Shown here piece after piece: positions 28,793 through 38,114 of a stretch of DNA of 64,000 bases. The position numbers were made by a program, and so were the translations under genes. The notes beneath the pieces are model-generated. The model was given only the letters and a program-made list of their open reading frames with translations, was not told the origin of the DNA and did no database searches. The DNA is from Natrinema salinisoli (GTDB lineage Archaea; Halobacteriota; Halobacteria; Halobacteriales; Natrialbaceae), in assembly GCF_020405205.1 (NCBI RefSeq), contig NZ_CP084469.1, positions 2,790,001-2,854,000 of the forward strand, given 5' to 3'. The stretch's first letter is position 1; each line of letters starts with the position of its first letter.

Positions 28793-29758
28793 TCAGTCCG
28801 ACGCGCTCGCCTCGTCCGGACCGGTACGTGCTTCCCGTCTGGCCTCCGTAACGCTCTTGCCCTCGCGCAGGACCGCATCGACGAACAGCTCGCCGGCCTT
28901 GTACGACGATCGCACCATCGGCCCGCTGGCACAGTAGAGGAACCCTAACTCCTCTTCGGCGACCCGTCGCCACGTCTCGTACTTGTCCGGCGGGTCGTAG
29001 CGCTGGACCTTGAGGTGGTCCCGCGACGGCCGCAGGTACTGCCCCAGCGTGACGATGTCGACGCCGCGCTCGCGGCAGTCGGCCAGCGTCTGGTAGACCT
29101 CGTGGTCGTACTCGCCGTGGCCGAGCATAACCGAGGTCTTGGTGTAAATGTCGCTTTCCCGATCGACCTGCTCGAGCACCGAGAGGCTCTGGTCGTAGCC
29201 GGCACGGCGGTCCCGGACGGGGAATTGAAGCCGTTCGACGGTCTCGACGTTGTGGGCGATCACGTCCGGATCGGCGTCGATGATTTTCCGGACGAGTCGT
29301 TCTTCGCCCTGAAAGTCGGGAATGAGGACCTCGACGAGAATGCCCGGGTGTCTGTCCTTGATTTCGCGGATCGTTTCCGCGAAGTGGCCCGCACCCTGGT
29401 CGGGCAGGTCGTCCCGGTCGACGCTCGTCAGGACGACGTAATCGAGCCCGATCTCGGCGACTGCGTCGGCGACGTTCGCCGGCTCGTCGGGGTCGAGCGC
29501 CTCCATGCCGCCGGTCCGGACGTCACAGAAGTTACACGCTCGAGAGCACCGATCGCCCATCAGCATGAACGTGGCCGTGCCGCCGTCGCCATCACCCGTG
29601 CCGGCACCACCGGACCAGCATTCGCCCAGATTCGGGCAGTTGGCCTCTTCGCAGACGGTGTGTAGGTTCCGGTCGCGCAGCGTCTCTCGAATGTCGGTGA
29701 ACTCCTGGCCCGACGGCGGCCGCATCTTCAGCCAGTCGGGCTTGCGCGCGCGGCTCAT
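28793..29758 (-). CDS. lipA: Lipoyl synthase
   Basis: A 321-residue radical SAM enzyme that inserts two sulfur atoms into octanoyl-E2. The auxiliary cluster cysteines are 36, 41 and 47 (CEEANCPNLGEC) and the SAM cluster cysteines are 71, 75 and 78 (CSRACNFC). The C-terminal YCASGPMVRSSYKA segment is characteristic. The start at 29758 (MSRARKPDW) fits the family; the upstream extension does not. It lies about 4 kb from the dehydrogenase operon whose E2 is its expected substrate. Two decayed copies of its 3' end lie downstream. Confidence 0.97.
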   Translation of the reverse strand: MSRARKPDWLKMRPPSGQEFTDIRETLRDRNLHTVCEEANCPNLGECWSGGAGTGDGDGGTATFMLMGDRCSRACNFCDVRTGGMEALDPDEPANVADAVAEIGLDYVVLTSVDRDDLPDQGAGHFAETIREIKDRHPGILVEVLIPDFQGEERLVRKIIDADPDVIAHNVETVERLQFPVRDRRAGYDQSLSVLEQVDRESDIYTKTSVMLGHGEYDHEVYQTLADCRERGVDIVTLGQYLRPSRDHLKVQRYDPPDKYETWRRVAEEELGFLYCASGPMVRSSYKAGELFVDAVLREGKSVTEARREARTGPDEASASD

Positions 29759-29924
29759 ACGCGTCTCGTCGGGCCGCGCAGTGAAAAACCGTGGTGGTCC
29801 CCGGCTCGCCTCGCAGTAGCGACAGCGGGACGAGCCATTGGAACGGCCGAAAAACACCCTCATCGCGGATAACCGGCCCATTCTCCCGATAGCTTTACGG
29901 ACGGGAACGGAATAGGCTGGGCCG

Positions 29925-30440
29925 ATGGCCCTCGGCTCGACCCCCGATTGGTTTCACATCAGCGACGACGAGGACGTCGTCTGGGAGAGCCGTCCCCACC
30001 CGGTTACGATGGGGAGTGGCTTACCGATCGGGATCGGACTCGCGCTCGCCGGCTTCGTCGTCGCCGGCTGGAGCGGGACGGACGGCGTCGGCCCGCTGAC
30101 GATCTTCGGCGTCCTCGTGACGGTCGCCGGCGGAATCGTCGCGTTCGCCCGCTATCTCGTCTGGACGAACACTCGCTACGTCATCACCACCTCGGAGCTC
30201 TACAAGAAACGGGGGATCGTTTCGAGGGACGTCACCCAGTTTCGCCTCGAGCGCGTCCAGAACATCAGCCTGTCCCAGTCCGGGATCGGCCGCCTGCTGG
30301 GGTACGGCGATCTGACCGTCTACACCGCCGGGTCGGGCGATCCCGAACTGGTCTTCCAGCGCGTTCCCAAGCCCGATCGAGCCAGCAGCCGACTCAGCGA
30401 CCAGCTCGAGAGCGTCGCGACCGACGAAACTGCCGTCTGA
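29925..30440 (+). CDS. PH-domain (bPH2/YdbS-like) membrane protein
   Basis: A 171-residue protein with a short N-terminal segment (DWFHISDDEDVVWESRPHP), two transmembrane helices (residues about 25-45 and 50-72) and a bacterial-type PH domain, shown by YVITTSELYKKRGIVSRDV, FRLERVQNISLSQSG and RLLGYGDLTVYTAG. Such proteins occur as YdbS-like membrane proteins of uncertain function. It is divergent from lipA. The next gene lies 130 bp downstream and probably has its own promoter. Confidence 0.88.
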   Translation: MALGSTPDWFHISDDEDVVWESRPHPVTMGSGLPIGIGLALAGFVVAGWSGTDGVGPLTIFGVLVTVAGGIVAFARYLVWTNTRYVITTSELYKKRGIVSRDVTQFRLERVQNISLSQSGIGRLLGYGDLTVYTAGSGDPELVFQRVPKPDRASSRLSDQLESVATDETAV

Positions 30441-30569
30441 TCTATCAGTTCCGAAATCGGCTCCTCACCCCGCCGAACGAACCACTCGAGGGCGAATCGG
30501 TTCTCAAACGGGTTGCGCAGGGTTAAACCACAAGACCCATTATATCAACACACTTCTAGAGTCTCTACA

Positions 30570-31172
30570 ATGTCTTCACAGCTGGCAACGTCCGAAGAGA
30601 GCGCGGTACCGGGTGCCTCGAGAGTCGCGGCGAGTGCGGGGCTCGGCGTCTTCGCAGCCATGATCGGGTACCTACTTACGTATCTACTGATCGGTGCCGA
30701 GGTTCGTCGGAACTCCGACGGCGACGTCGCCGATTGGAAGGGCGTCGCGTGGTACTTTTACGAAGCCCACCTGGTCGATATCGAGGTCACCAGTCAGGTC
30801 GGCTCGTTCGGTGGAACGCGTCTCCTCAACCTCATCGCCGAGTCGAGCAGCGCAAGCGCCGACGTGTTGTACGTGCTTCCGCCGCTGGTGTTGATCGCAG
30901 TCGGTGTGTTCCTGGCCGTGCGATGGGACGTTACTGATCTCGGCGACGCTGTCATGGCCGGTGCGCCGGTAACGATTGGGTACGCCGTGGTTATCGGCCT
31001 CGGTGCGGTCGTCACCGAAGCGAACACCCAGGGGTCCGCGTTCGGGATCGATGCGAGTACTTCGGCCGGGCCGACGCTCCAGACCGCGATCGGGCTCGCC
31101 GGAATCCTCTATCCGCTGGTGTTCGCCACCGTTGGAGCTGTGATTACCGCCGTCGTTGTCAACCGACGATAG
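30570..31172 (+). CDS. Haloarchaeal four-helix membrane protein (DUF7978-like)
   Basis: A 200-residue protein with an N-terminal cytoplasmic tail, then helices at about 22-45, 103-122, 132-155 and 175-197. The loop after the first helix (residues 46-100) is polar and probably extracytoplasmic. The overall pattern matches a haloarchaeal membrane family that I recall as DUF7978. The ATG at 30570 is chosen because the upstream extension is basic and poorly biased. TATATCA at 30541-30547 lies at promoter distance. The function is unknown. Confidence 0.72.
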   Translation: MSSQLATSEESAVPGASRVAASAGLGVFAAMIGYLLTYLLIGAEVRRNSDGDVADWKGVAWYFYEAHLVDIEVTSQVGSFGGTRLLNLIAESSSASADVLYVLPPLVLIAVGVFLAVRWDVTDLGDAVMAGAPVTIGYAVVIGLGAVVTEANTQGSAFGIDASTSAGPTLQTAIGLAGILYPLVFATVGAVITAVVVNRR

Positions 31173-31225
31173 CTACTACGACTCGAAGGAAACGCCTTTG
31201 ACTCGGCACTTCCCCTTTCCGTGTG

Positions 31226-33607
31226 ATGGAGGTCGCCGAGGTTCTCCCCGAATTCGCCGACGCCTTCGCCTTCGAGGAGTTCAACCGGATGCAACGCGAG
31301 GCACTGCCCGCATTACTCGAGTCCGAGGACAACGTGGTCGCGAGCGCGCCGACCGCCTCGGGGAAGACGGCGCTCGCGGAACTGGCGATCTGTAAGTCGC
31401 TCGCCGAGGGGGGCACCGCGCTCTTTATCGCCCCGATGCGAGCGCTCACGAACGAGAAGGAAGACGACTGGGACCGCTTCGAGGACCTGGACTATTCGGT
31501 CTACGTCGTCACCGGCGAGCGCGACCTGAACCCGCGCCGCGCGCGCCGGGCGGACATCCTCGTGATGACCCCCGAGAAGCTCGACTCGGCGACCCGCAAA
31601 CACGATTCGCGACGGTACGACTTCGTCACCGATATCGACGTCTGCGTCATCGACGAGGTTCACCTGCTGGACGCGGATCGGCGCGGATCGGTGCTCGAGG
31701 TGACGATCTCCCGCCTGCGACGGCTCTGTGACCCCCGGATCGTCGCGCTCTCGGCGACGATGCCCAATATCGACGACGTCGCGGCGTGGCTGGACGCCCC
31801 CGAGGAGACGACCTTCGAGTTCGGCGAGGAGTATCGGCCGGTCGAACTCAACGCCGGCGTCAGGACCTACACCCACGGCGACAACTCCTTCGCCGACAAG
31901 TACCGCCGCCTCTACCGGGCGCTGGACCTCGCGGAACCGCACCTCCGGGAGGACGGCCAGTCGCTCGTCTTCGTCTCCTCCCGACAGGACACCGTCCAGG
32001 CGGCCAAGAAGGCCCGCGACGAGATCGCCGAGCGCGACATCCCGATGGGCGCTCGCGGCGACTACGATTTCCACACCGAATCGAAAGACGAGATCGACCA
32101 TGCCACGCTCCGCAAGTCGGTGCTCGACGGCGTCGCCTTCCACCACGCGGGGCTCTCGAAGAACGACCGCGACCTCGTCGAGGAGTGGTTCAAAGAGGGC
32201 CACATCGAACTGCTGTTCTCGACCTCGACGCTGGCCTGGGGCGTCAACCTCCCCGCTCGCTGCGTCGTGATCCGGGACACGAAGCACCACGACCCGCTCG
32301 AGGGCGAAGTCGACATGAGCCCCCTCGACGTGCTCCAGATGCTCGGCCGGGCCGGCCGGCCGGGCTACGACGACGTTGGCTACGGCTGGGTCGTCTGCGA
32401 CAACGCCGAGGCGGACAAGTACCGGCGACTGCTCCGCGACGGGAAAGAGATCGAGTCCCGGCTGGCCGAGAGTCTCGAGACCCACCTCAACGCCGAGATC
32501 GCGATGGGGACGATCACCGATCTCGAGGACGTGATGGACTGGCTCGAGACGACCTTCTACTACGTTCGCGGCCAGTCCAAACCCGACGAGTACGATTTCC
32601 CGAATCTCCGACAGCGGGTCCGTGACTGTCTCGAGGGGCTGGTCGAACGGGGCTTCGTCGAAACGGGCGAGGACCTCTCGATCGAGGCGACGCCGCGGGG
32701 CGTGTTGACCTCGAAGTACTATCTCAGGCTCGATACCGCAGCCCGGTTCGCGGCCCTGTGCGACCGCGTCGAGAGCGAGGGCGACGACGGCGACGCCGGA
32801 CGGGACGAACTGACGACCGACGACGTGCTGCGAGTAGTCGCGACCGCGGCGGAGTTCGACTCGGTGTCGGCTCGGCAGGACGAACGCGACGCGATCGACG
32901 CGGTCCTCGTCGGCGACGAGACGGACGACCTCGAGGCGGGCGAGCGGAAGGTGCTCGCGATCCTCCGGAGTGCGGCCAGCGGGACGACGCCGTCGGAACT
33001 CCGGAGCGACGCGTGGGTCATCCGGCAGAACGCGACGCGACTCCTGTCGGCGCTCGGCGCTTTCCTCGACCGGTTCGTCGGCCCCCACGCCGCGAACCTC
33101 GCACGTCGGGTCGAGGCCCGCATCGAGAACGGCGTCGCGGAGGACGCGGTCGGACTGACCGCCATCGACGGCGTCGGGGCCGGCCGAGCGAGCAAACTCG
33201 CGAAGGAAGGGCTGTCGACCCCCGGCGACGTCGTCGACGCCGGCGTCGCGGGGCTCGTCGACGCTGGACTCTCGGAAGGGGTCGCCGAACGCGTCTACGA
33301 GGGCGCACAGTCGCTTCCCGCGATCGAAATCGAGTGGGGCCAGTTCCCCGAGACCGTCGCGACGGGCGAGAACGAGGTCCGTGAAGTCACGGTACGTAAC
33401 GTCGGCGAACCGGCTCGCGCCGGCATCCGGGTGACGGTCAACGGCGTGGAGATGACGACCACGAATAGCTATTTGCGCGACACGGAGACCGTTCCGGTCG
33501 GCGTCTTCGGCGCGGATGCCGAGGCACTCGAGTATACGATCAGCGTGGCGTTCCCCGAGGAGCCGCTGATTCCGATCGAAGCGGGTCGGACGGTTCGGGT
33601 TCGGTAG
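31226..33607 (+). CDS. Ski2-like DEAD/DEAH helicase
   Basis: A 793-residue superfamily 2 helicase of the Ski2/Hel308-like group. It has motif I (APTASGKTAL, 41-50), motif II (DEVH, 143-146), motif III (SATMPN, 176-181), motif V (STLAWGVNLPA) and motif VI (QMLGRAGRPGY). A helix-hairpin-helix near residues 640-680 (LTAIDGVGAGRASKLAKEG) and a C-terminal beta-rich domain (VATGENEVREVTVRNVG) follow. It is longer than Hel308 and lacks its exact C-terminal arrangement, so a distinct haloarchaeal helicase is likely. The ATG at 31226 directly follows an in-frame GTG. Confidence 0.93.
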   Translation: MEVAEVLPEFADAFAFEEFNRMQREALPALLESEDNVVASAPTASGKTALAELAICKSLAEGGTALFIAPMRALTNEKEDDWDRFEDLDYSVYVVTGERDLNPRRARRADILVMTPEKLDSATRKHDSRRYDFVTDIDVCVIDEVHLLDADRRGSVLEVTISRLRRLCDPRIVALSATMPNIDDVAAWLDAPEETTFEFGEEYRPVELNAGVRTYTHGDNSFADKYRRLYRALDLAEPHLREDGQSLVFVSSRQDTVQAAKKARDEIAERDIPMGARGDYDFHTESKDEIDHATLRKSVLDGVAFHHAGLSKNDRDLVEEWFKEGHIELLFSTSTLAWGVNLPARCVVIRDTKHHDPLEGEVDMSPLDVLQMLGRAGRPGYDDVGYGWVVCDNAEADKYRRLLRDGKEIESRLAESLETHLNAEIAMGTITDLEDVMDWLETTFYYVRGQSKPDEYDFPNLRQRVRDCLEGLVERGFVETGEDLSIEATPRGVLTSKYYLRLDTAARFAALCDRVESEGDDGDAGRDELTTDDVLRVVATAAEFDSVSARQDERDAIDAVLVGDETDDLEAGERKVLAILRSAASGTTPSELRSDAWVIRQNATRLLSALGAFLDRFVGPHAANLARRVEARIENGVAEDAVGLTAIDGVGAGRASKLAKEGLSTPGDVVDAGVAGLVDAGLSEGVAERVYEGAQSLPAIEIEWGQFPETVATGENEVREVTVRNVGEPARAGIRVTVNGVEMTTTNSYLRDTETVPVGVFGADAEALEYTISVAFPEEPLIPIEAGRTVRVR

Positions 33608-33697
33608 CAGTACCCGTCGATCGCCGTCAGCACAACGACTCAGTTCGTCGAACGTGGCCCGAGGAACGGTGAGGGAGATTTCGCGGGGGCGACGTCG

Positions 33698-34360
33698 CTA
33701 CGCGCGCTGATTCTTTGCCACCGAAAGGACGCGGTCGCGGAGTTCCGCGGCCGAATCGACGATCTCGTCCGCGGACGACCGGTCGATATCGCCGTGGGCG
33801 TCGATCCGATAGGCGACGACGATCGTCCCCGCTCGAGCAGCCGCCTCGATCCCGTTTTCCGAATCTTCGACGACGATGCACTCCGCCGCCGGAACGCCGA
33901 GCTCGTCGGCCGCGTACTCGAAGACGTCGGGGGCCGGCTTGCTCGCCGCGTCGATGTCGTCGGCGCTGATGACGCGATCGAACGTTCCCTCGAGATCGAA
34001 GCGCTCGAGGACCATGCCGATCCAGTCGTGGGGCGAGGAAGAGACGAGCGCCGTCGGGACGCCGCGATCGTCCAGTTCGGCGAGAAGTTCGTGGAGTCCG
34101 TCGAGCAAGTCCGCACGTTCGGTGTAGATCTCCTCCGCAGCCTCGTTGAATCGCCGGACGAACTCCTCGCGGGTGATCGCGGCTCCGTACGTCTCCTCGA
34201 GGTAGTCGTAGATTTCGCGGAAGTTCATCCCGCTCGTCTCGGCGACGGCGACGTCTTCGTCGGGGACGGTCGCGGGAAGGATCTCCTCGCGCTGGAATTC
34301 CACCCAGTAGTCCTCGCTGTCGACCAGGACGCCGTCCATGTCGAATAGTACAGCGGTCAT
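33698..34360 (-). CDS. HAD-family phosphatase (beta-phosphoglucomutase-like)
   Basis: A 220-residue HAD hydrolase. The nucleophile and acid are Asp7 and Asp9 (LFDMDGVLVDSE), motif II is SSSPHDW, and motif IV is VVEDSENGIEAAARAG. A helical cap occupies residues about 20-90. This subgroup covers phosphoglycolate phosphatase, beta-phosphoglucomutase and sugar phosphate phosphatases, so the substrate is open. It lies tail-to-tail with the helicase gene and 62 bp after the PfpI-like gene on the same strand. Confidence 0.92.
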   Translation of the reverse strand: MTAVLFDMDGVLVDSEDYWVEFQREEILPATVPDEDVAVAETSGMNFREIYDYLEETYGAAITREEFVRRFNEAAEEIYTERADLLDGLHELLAELDDRGVPTALVSSSPHDWIGMVLERFDLEGTFDRVISADDIDAASKPAPDVFEYAADELGVPAAECIVVEDSENGIEAAARAGTIVVAYRIDAHGDIDRSSADEIVDSAAELRDRVLSVAKNQRA

Positions 34361-34422
34361 GTACGGCGGCGTATTCGACGGCGCCGTATAGCCGTTTGGC
34401 AGGCGCCCGGGTCGGTCGCCCC

Positions 34423-35019
34423 TCAGCTGACGACCTCGCCGCGCCGTTCGTGTTCCATCTCCGTCTCGACCGACGCTGCGATCTCCGCACCGAACTCGCG
34501 CTCGAGCAGCCACAGCGCCAGATCGATCCCCGCGGTAACGCCGCCCGCGGTGAGTACGTCGCCGTCGTCCACCACGCGCGCATCGGACCGAGTCGTCGCG
34601 AAGGCCTCGAGATCGTCCATCGCGACGGCGTGGGTGGTCGCGGGCCGTCCCTCGAGCACGCCCGCGTCGGCGAGGACCATCGCACCGGTACAGACTGAAG
34701 CGATCGTCGCGCTGTTCGCGAACCGTTCGGCGACGGCGTCCGCGAGGGCGCCGTCGTTTACTACGGCCCGGACGCCGCCGTCCTCGGTCGTCCAGCCGCC
34801 TCCGGGAACGATCAGGATGTCCGGCTCGCCGAGGGGTCCGTCCGGTTCGACCCGGAGGCCGTGACTCGCCGTCACCAGATCGGTCGGCTCGAGCGTGACC
34901 AGCCGCGTCTCGAGCGACGCACCGGCTCGGGCGCCGTTCTCGAGGACCTCGTAGGGGCCGATCGCGTCGAGTTCGTCGAAGCCGTCGAACAGCACGATTT
35001 CGGCGGTCGTCGTGTCCAT
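34423..35019 (-). CDS. DJ-1/PfpI family protein
   Basis: A 198-residue protein of the DJ-1/PfpI superfamily. The nucleophile elbow is ASVCTGAMVLADAG with Cys110, and the N-terminal FDGFDELDAIGPYEVL is typical of the subgroup near isonitrile hydratase and AraC-type amidase domains. A conserved glycine-rich loop (VPGGGWTTED) is present. The exact reaction is not known; members include glyoxalases, hydratases and chaperones. Transcribed upstream of the HAD gene. Confidence 0.9.
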   Translation of the reverse strand: MDTTTAEIVLFDGFDELDAIGPYEVLENGARAGASLETRLVTLEPTDLVTASHGLRVEPDGPLGEPDILIVPGGGWTTEDGGVRAVVNDGALADAVAERFANSATIASVCTGAMVLADAGVLEGRPATTHAVAMDDLEAFATTRSDARVVDDGDVLTAGGVTAGIDLALWLLEREFGAEIAASVETEMEHERRGEVVS

Positions 35020-35295
35020 ACTGGACGACTCTCGCCGGTGGAGAAATCCGTTGTGCTCGCGCCGGATCGTGAAACGGGCCGTCGGCCTCGCGGTACCCTG
35101 TGACGACGCGCGCGCCGCGTTGGTTCGGTCGGAGACGTCGCCCGGCCCGTTTCACTAACCGACAGCCAGGGGACCCGTTCGATCCCCGTTGAACGGGACA
35201 CAAACCGACGAAAACGACCGTCAAATAGATTCAAACGTGCGAAAACCGGGTTCACGGCATCCCCCCTTCAAGACCATCCGGCCACCGAGAGTCGG

Positions 35296-35865
35296 ATGCA
35301 AGCTATGAACCGAACAACGCTCATCGCAGTCGCGCTCGCTGCACTGATCGCGGCGACCGGCTTCGCCGCCGCCGCACCCGGAAACGCTCCCGTGTCCGTG
35401 GACGCGAACGCGGACAGTCCCGACGAACAGCACGCGAACGAACACAGTCCCGACGAACAGCACGCGAACGAACACGCAGCCGACGATCAGCAGGCCGACG
35501 ACGATCAGAATCGGAGCGAGAACGGAGCCGCTGCCGCTAACGCTGCTGACGAACGCAACGGACAGGGGCCGAACGTCGACCTCCCTGAGCAAGTCCCCGA
35601 CCACGTCTCGCAAATTCACGACCGAATCTCGTCGTTCCTGAACGACGACCTCGACGGCTCGCTCGGCGATGCGGTCAGTGACGTGACGCCTGACGACGAC
35701 GAAAGCGACGAGGCTGACGATACTGACGAAGGCGACGCTGAGGACGAGCAGACTGAGGAAGACGCTGACGATACCGACGGAGACGACACCGACGACGAGC
35801 AGACTACCGAAGACGCTGACGATACCGACGAAGACGACACCGACGACGAACAGACCGACGCATAA
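35296..35865 (+). CDS. Secreted acidic protein, 'LPE-VP' family member 1
   Basis: A 189-residue protein with a signal peptide (residues about 1-27, AALIAATGFAAAA) and no later helix. After it come two 10-residue repeats (SPDEQHANEH), then the motif GPNVDLPEQVPDHVSQIHDR and ISSFLNDDLDGSLGDAVSDV (residues 94-133), and a long Asp/Glu/Thr tail with repeated DADDTD and DDTDDEQT units. The central motif recurs in the proteins at 37866 and 41037. It is followed after 9 bp by a membrane protein gene. A second in-frame ATG lies at 35305. Function is unknown. Confidence 0.8.
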   Translation: MQAMNRTTLIAVALAALIAATGFAAAAPGNAPVSVDANADSPDEQHANEHSPDEQHANEHAADDQQADDDQNRSENGAAAANAADERNGQGPNVDLPEQVPDHVSQIHDRISSFLNDDLDGSLGDAVSDVTPDDDESDEADDTDEGDAEDEQTEEDADDTDGDDTDDEQTTEDADDTDEDDTDDEQTDA

Positions 35866-35874
35866 CTGACTCCC

Positions 35875-36249
35875 ATGCCAACACCCGCTCCGTCGATGGC
35901 GATCGGTCTCGAGGACCGGCTGCTGGCGTTCGCCGTCAGCCTGCTGGTCGGCGGCGTGGCCCTCCACGCCGCCACCCACGTCGTCGCGGACACCCGCGAC
36001 TACGCCCACGCGGTGTTGACCGCGCTGCTCGGCGCGCTGGCCTGGGCCGTCCTCGAGTGGGTTCCGTTGCTCGGCGGCGTGCTGGCTGCCATCGCGTGGG
36101 TCGCCGTCGTCAAGTGGCGCTACCGGCTCGGCTGGATTCGCTCCGGTGCAGTCGGGATCGCCGCATGGGCGGCCGCCGTGGTCGTCCTCGCGGCCCTCGA
36201 GTTGGTCGGGATCGGTTCGGTCTCGGCACTCGGCGTGCCGGGTGCCTGA
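35875..36249 (+). CDS. Four-helix membrane protein, paralog 1
   Basis: A 124-residue membrane protein with about four helices. Helices fall at residues about 17-38, 46-62, 65-82 and 92-116. Conserved features shared with the paralog at 37410 are SLLVGG, DYAHAV, TALLGALAWA, EWVPLLG, WV.VVKWRY and the identical C-terminal end GVPGA. It starts 9 bp after the secreted protein gene, so both probably lie in one operon. I recognise no named family with a function. Confidence 0.8.
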   Translation: MPTPAPSMAIGLEDRLLAFAVSLLVGGVALHAATHVVADTRDYAHAVLTALLGALAWAVLEWVPLLGGVLAAIAWVAVVKWRYRLGWIRSGAVGIAAWAAAVVVLAALELVGIGSVSALGVPGA

Positions 36250-36568
36250 ATCACCTCCCCGTTGACGCACCCCTCCTCGATCCCCCGCTGACGCGTTCCT
36301 CGCTGACGCACCCGTCCTCGATCGACGATCCTCCCGGTGCCACCGTCCCCGCTGACGTTCCCCTCCGCAGGATCACTCGTTCTGCGACGGACCGGTAGCG
36401 ATCGACGGAATGAATGCTATCGTTCTAGGCGTTTCTGTTTTGAGACTGTTTTTGCCGAAATACGCGGACAGTGGCGGGTATTGAACTGACAGAAACGAAA
36501 TCAACGATGGAAAATCGGACGGATCATCGGCGGGGTATATCAGCCGGTGATGATTGTGGGTAATCGTA
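36250..36568. other. 319-bp gap with degenerate direct repeats
   Basis: Between the membrane protein and lipoprotein genes. 36262-36330 holds three imperfect copies of a GCTGACGC.CCC.TCCTCGATC-like unit. A T-run at 36446-36452 could end upstream transcription, and a TATA-like GGTATATC at 36534-36541 lies about 30 bp before the ATG at 36569. There is no gene. Confidence 0.5.
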
Positions 36569-37315
36569 ATGGATTCAATCGACGACGTCGATCGACGCGA
36601 TTATCTCAAGCTAGCTAGTGGTGCTGTTGCCGGCAGTACCGTTGGACTCAGTGGCTGTCTCGGCGGGAACGAAGGTAGCGACGCCGGTACCGGAACGCTC
36701 GGGACGCAGATCACCGACCAGCCCGGCGACATCGCCGACTTCGAGTCGTGCGTCGTCACGATCCAGGGGATCTGGATCAAACCGCGTACCGAGGAGGACA
36801 GCGACGACGAGGACGACGGGTCTACAGACGACGAGAACGCGACCGAGAACGACAGTGAGACCGACGATCAGAGCGAATCGGACGTCGACGAGGGCGATGG
36901 CAGGGAGTACTACGAGTTCGACGAATCACAGGAGGCTGACCTCGTCGACCTACAGGGAGAGAACACGCAGCTCATCGACGAGCGGGAGCTGACGGCACAG
37001 GAGTACGAGTACCTGCAGCTGGACGTCACCGACGTCACCGGAGAGCTGAAGGATGGCAGCGAGGCCGAAGTGTCCACGCCCGGAAACGCGCCGCTACAGT
37101 TCAAGGAGCGCTTCGAGATTCGAGAGGATCAGCGGACGACGTTCGTCGGCGACTTCACGCCCGTTCGCCAGGGACAGCGAGATCGGTACCTCTTGCAACC
37201 GGTCGCCAAAGGAACACGAGTCATCTACGAGGATAGCGAGGACGCTACCAACGACTCCGATGCTGACACCAACGACTCCGAGACCGATACCAACGATTCG
37301 GAAGACGGAATGTGA
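36569..37315 (+). CDS. Tat lipoprotein with DUF4382 domain, paralog 1
   Basis: A 248-residue exported lipoprotein. The N-terminus has a twin-arginine motif (DRRDYLKLAS) and a lipobox ending LSGC (Cys at about residue 30). The DUF4382 domain starts at GTLGTQITDQPGDIADFESC and ends at YLLQPVAKGTRVIYED, interrupted by an acidic Asp/Glu/Asn insert (about residues 75-115). The protein ends with repeated NDS(D/E)TD units. It would be folded before export and anchored outside the membrane. DUF4382 has no known activity; its beta-rich form suggests a binding or surface role. Paralog at 41508. Confidence 0.88.
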   Translation: MDSIDDVDRRDYLKLASGAVAGSTVGLSGCLGGNEGSDAGTGTLGTQITDQPGDIADFESCVVTIQGIWIKPRTEEDSDDEDDGSTDDENATENDSETDDQSESDVDEGDGREYYEFDESQEADLVDLQGENTQLIDERELTAQEYEYLQLDVTDVTGELKDGSEAEVSTPGNAPLQFKERFEIREDQRTTFVGDFTPVRQGQRDRYLLQPVAKGTRVIYEDSEDATNDSDADTNDSETDTNDSEDGM

Positions 37316-37409
37316 TCGCCGTTCAGTTCTCCGGCCGGTAGGAACGGGGAAATCGTCTCGAGGAAGTATGACACAATCTATATCTGTCCGGGAAAGAGAG
37401 ACGGAGGAA

Positions 37410-37760
37410 ATGGCTCCGTTCACCGGATCACTCGTCGCCTTCCTCGTCGCGCTACTTGTCGGCGGTCTGGCAATTTTCATTAGCGCGAAGCTAGTCGTCG
37501 GCGTCGACGACTATTCACACGCAGTCATTACGGGTCTCCTCGGGGCCGTCGCGTGGGCGCTGACCTCCTGGATACCGCTGCTCGGTCCGATCGTCGCACT
37601 GATCGCCTGGGTCTGGGTCATCAAGTGGCGCTACCCGGGCGATTGGGGGACAGCCGCAGTCATCGGACTCGTCGCCTGGCTCGCCGCGCTCGGCATCCTC
37701 TTCGTTCTCAACAGCGTCCTCGGGCTCGGTGTCGGCGCGTTCGGCGTCCCCGGCGCATAG
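37410..37760 (+). CDS. Four-helix membrane protein, paralog 2
   Basis: A 116-residue paralog of the protein at 35875. It has the same four helices, the segments LVGGLAIFIS, DDYSHAVITGLLGAVAWALT, SWIPLLGP and WVIKWRYPG, and the same end (FGVPGA). The ATG at 37410 is chosen because a strong Shine-Dalgarno-like GGAGG lies just before it (ACGGAGGAAATGG); an ATG at 37368 is in frame and possible. It lies 94 bp after the lipoprotein gene. Confidence 0.8.
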   Translation: MAPFTGSLVAFLVALLVGGLAIFISAKLVVGVDDYSHAVITGLLGAVAWALTSWIPLLGPIVALIAWVWVIKWRYPGDWGTAAVIGLVAWLAALGILFVLNSVLGLGVGAFGVPGA

Positions 37761-37865
37761 CGGGCTCCAGTCAAGGGCAGCCGAACGATATTCGGCGCAA
37801 ATCGAGGAAAACCCAGTCGACCGACTACCCAGTTAATGGGGGCAGGCCGTCACTGATCGATCGTG

Positions 37866-38114
37866 ATGCAGAGACAAACGATACTGACCATCGCGATCGC
37901 GGTTACGCTCCTCGTCAGCGCGACGGGCGCTGCGACGGCACAGCCAGCACAGGGACCCCCGGACGACCTGCCGGAGCCGGTGCCGGAGTTCGTCTCCGAT
38001 ATTCTCGGGGCGATAAGCGACTTCGTCGGCGGCACCGTCGACTCGCTGGGTGACGTCGTTCGAGGATTCACCCCCGGTAGTGACGCAGCCGGATCGAACG
38101 GATCCGGGCAGTGA
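37866..38114 (+). CDS. Secreted protein, 'LPE-VP' family member 2 (short)
   Basis: An 82-residue protein with a signal peptide (residues 1-25, IAVTLLVSATGAATA) and then little else than the family motif GPPDDLPEPVPEFVSDILGA followed by ISDFVGGTVDSLGDVVRGF. It lacks the acidic tails of members 1 and 3, so the motif itself seems to be the functional core. It lies 105 bp after the second four-helix gene, which repeats the association between the two families in the reverse order. Confidence 0.78.
   Translation: MQRQTILTIAIAVTLLVSATGAATAQPAQGPPDDLPEPVPEFVSDILGAISDFVGGTVDSLGDVVRGFTPGSDAAGSNGSGQ

Noticed and set aside
31313-33088. Very long minus-strand frame opposite the helicase
   Set aside because: It is the antisense of the helicase gene; long antisense frames are expected at this GC content.
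35400-35480. Short tandem repeats that might indicate a CRISPR-like array
   Set aside because: The 30-bp repeats encode SPDEQHANEH units inside a secreted protein and have no spacers.
36262-36330. Degenerate direct repeats possibly acting as a replication iteron set
   Set aside because: Only three imperfect copies, no Cdc6/Orc gene nearby and no origin-type AT-rich unwinding region.
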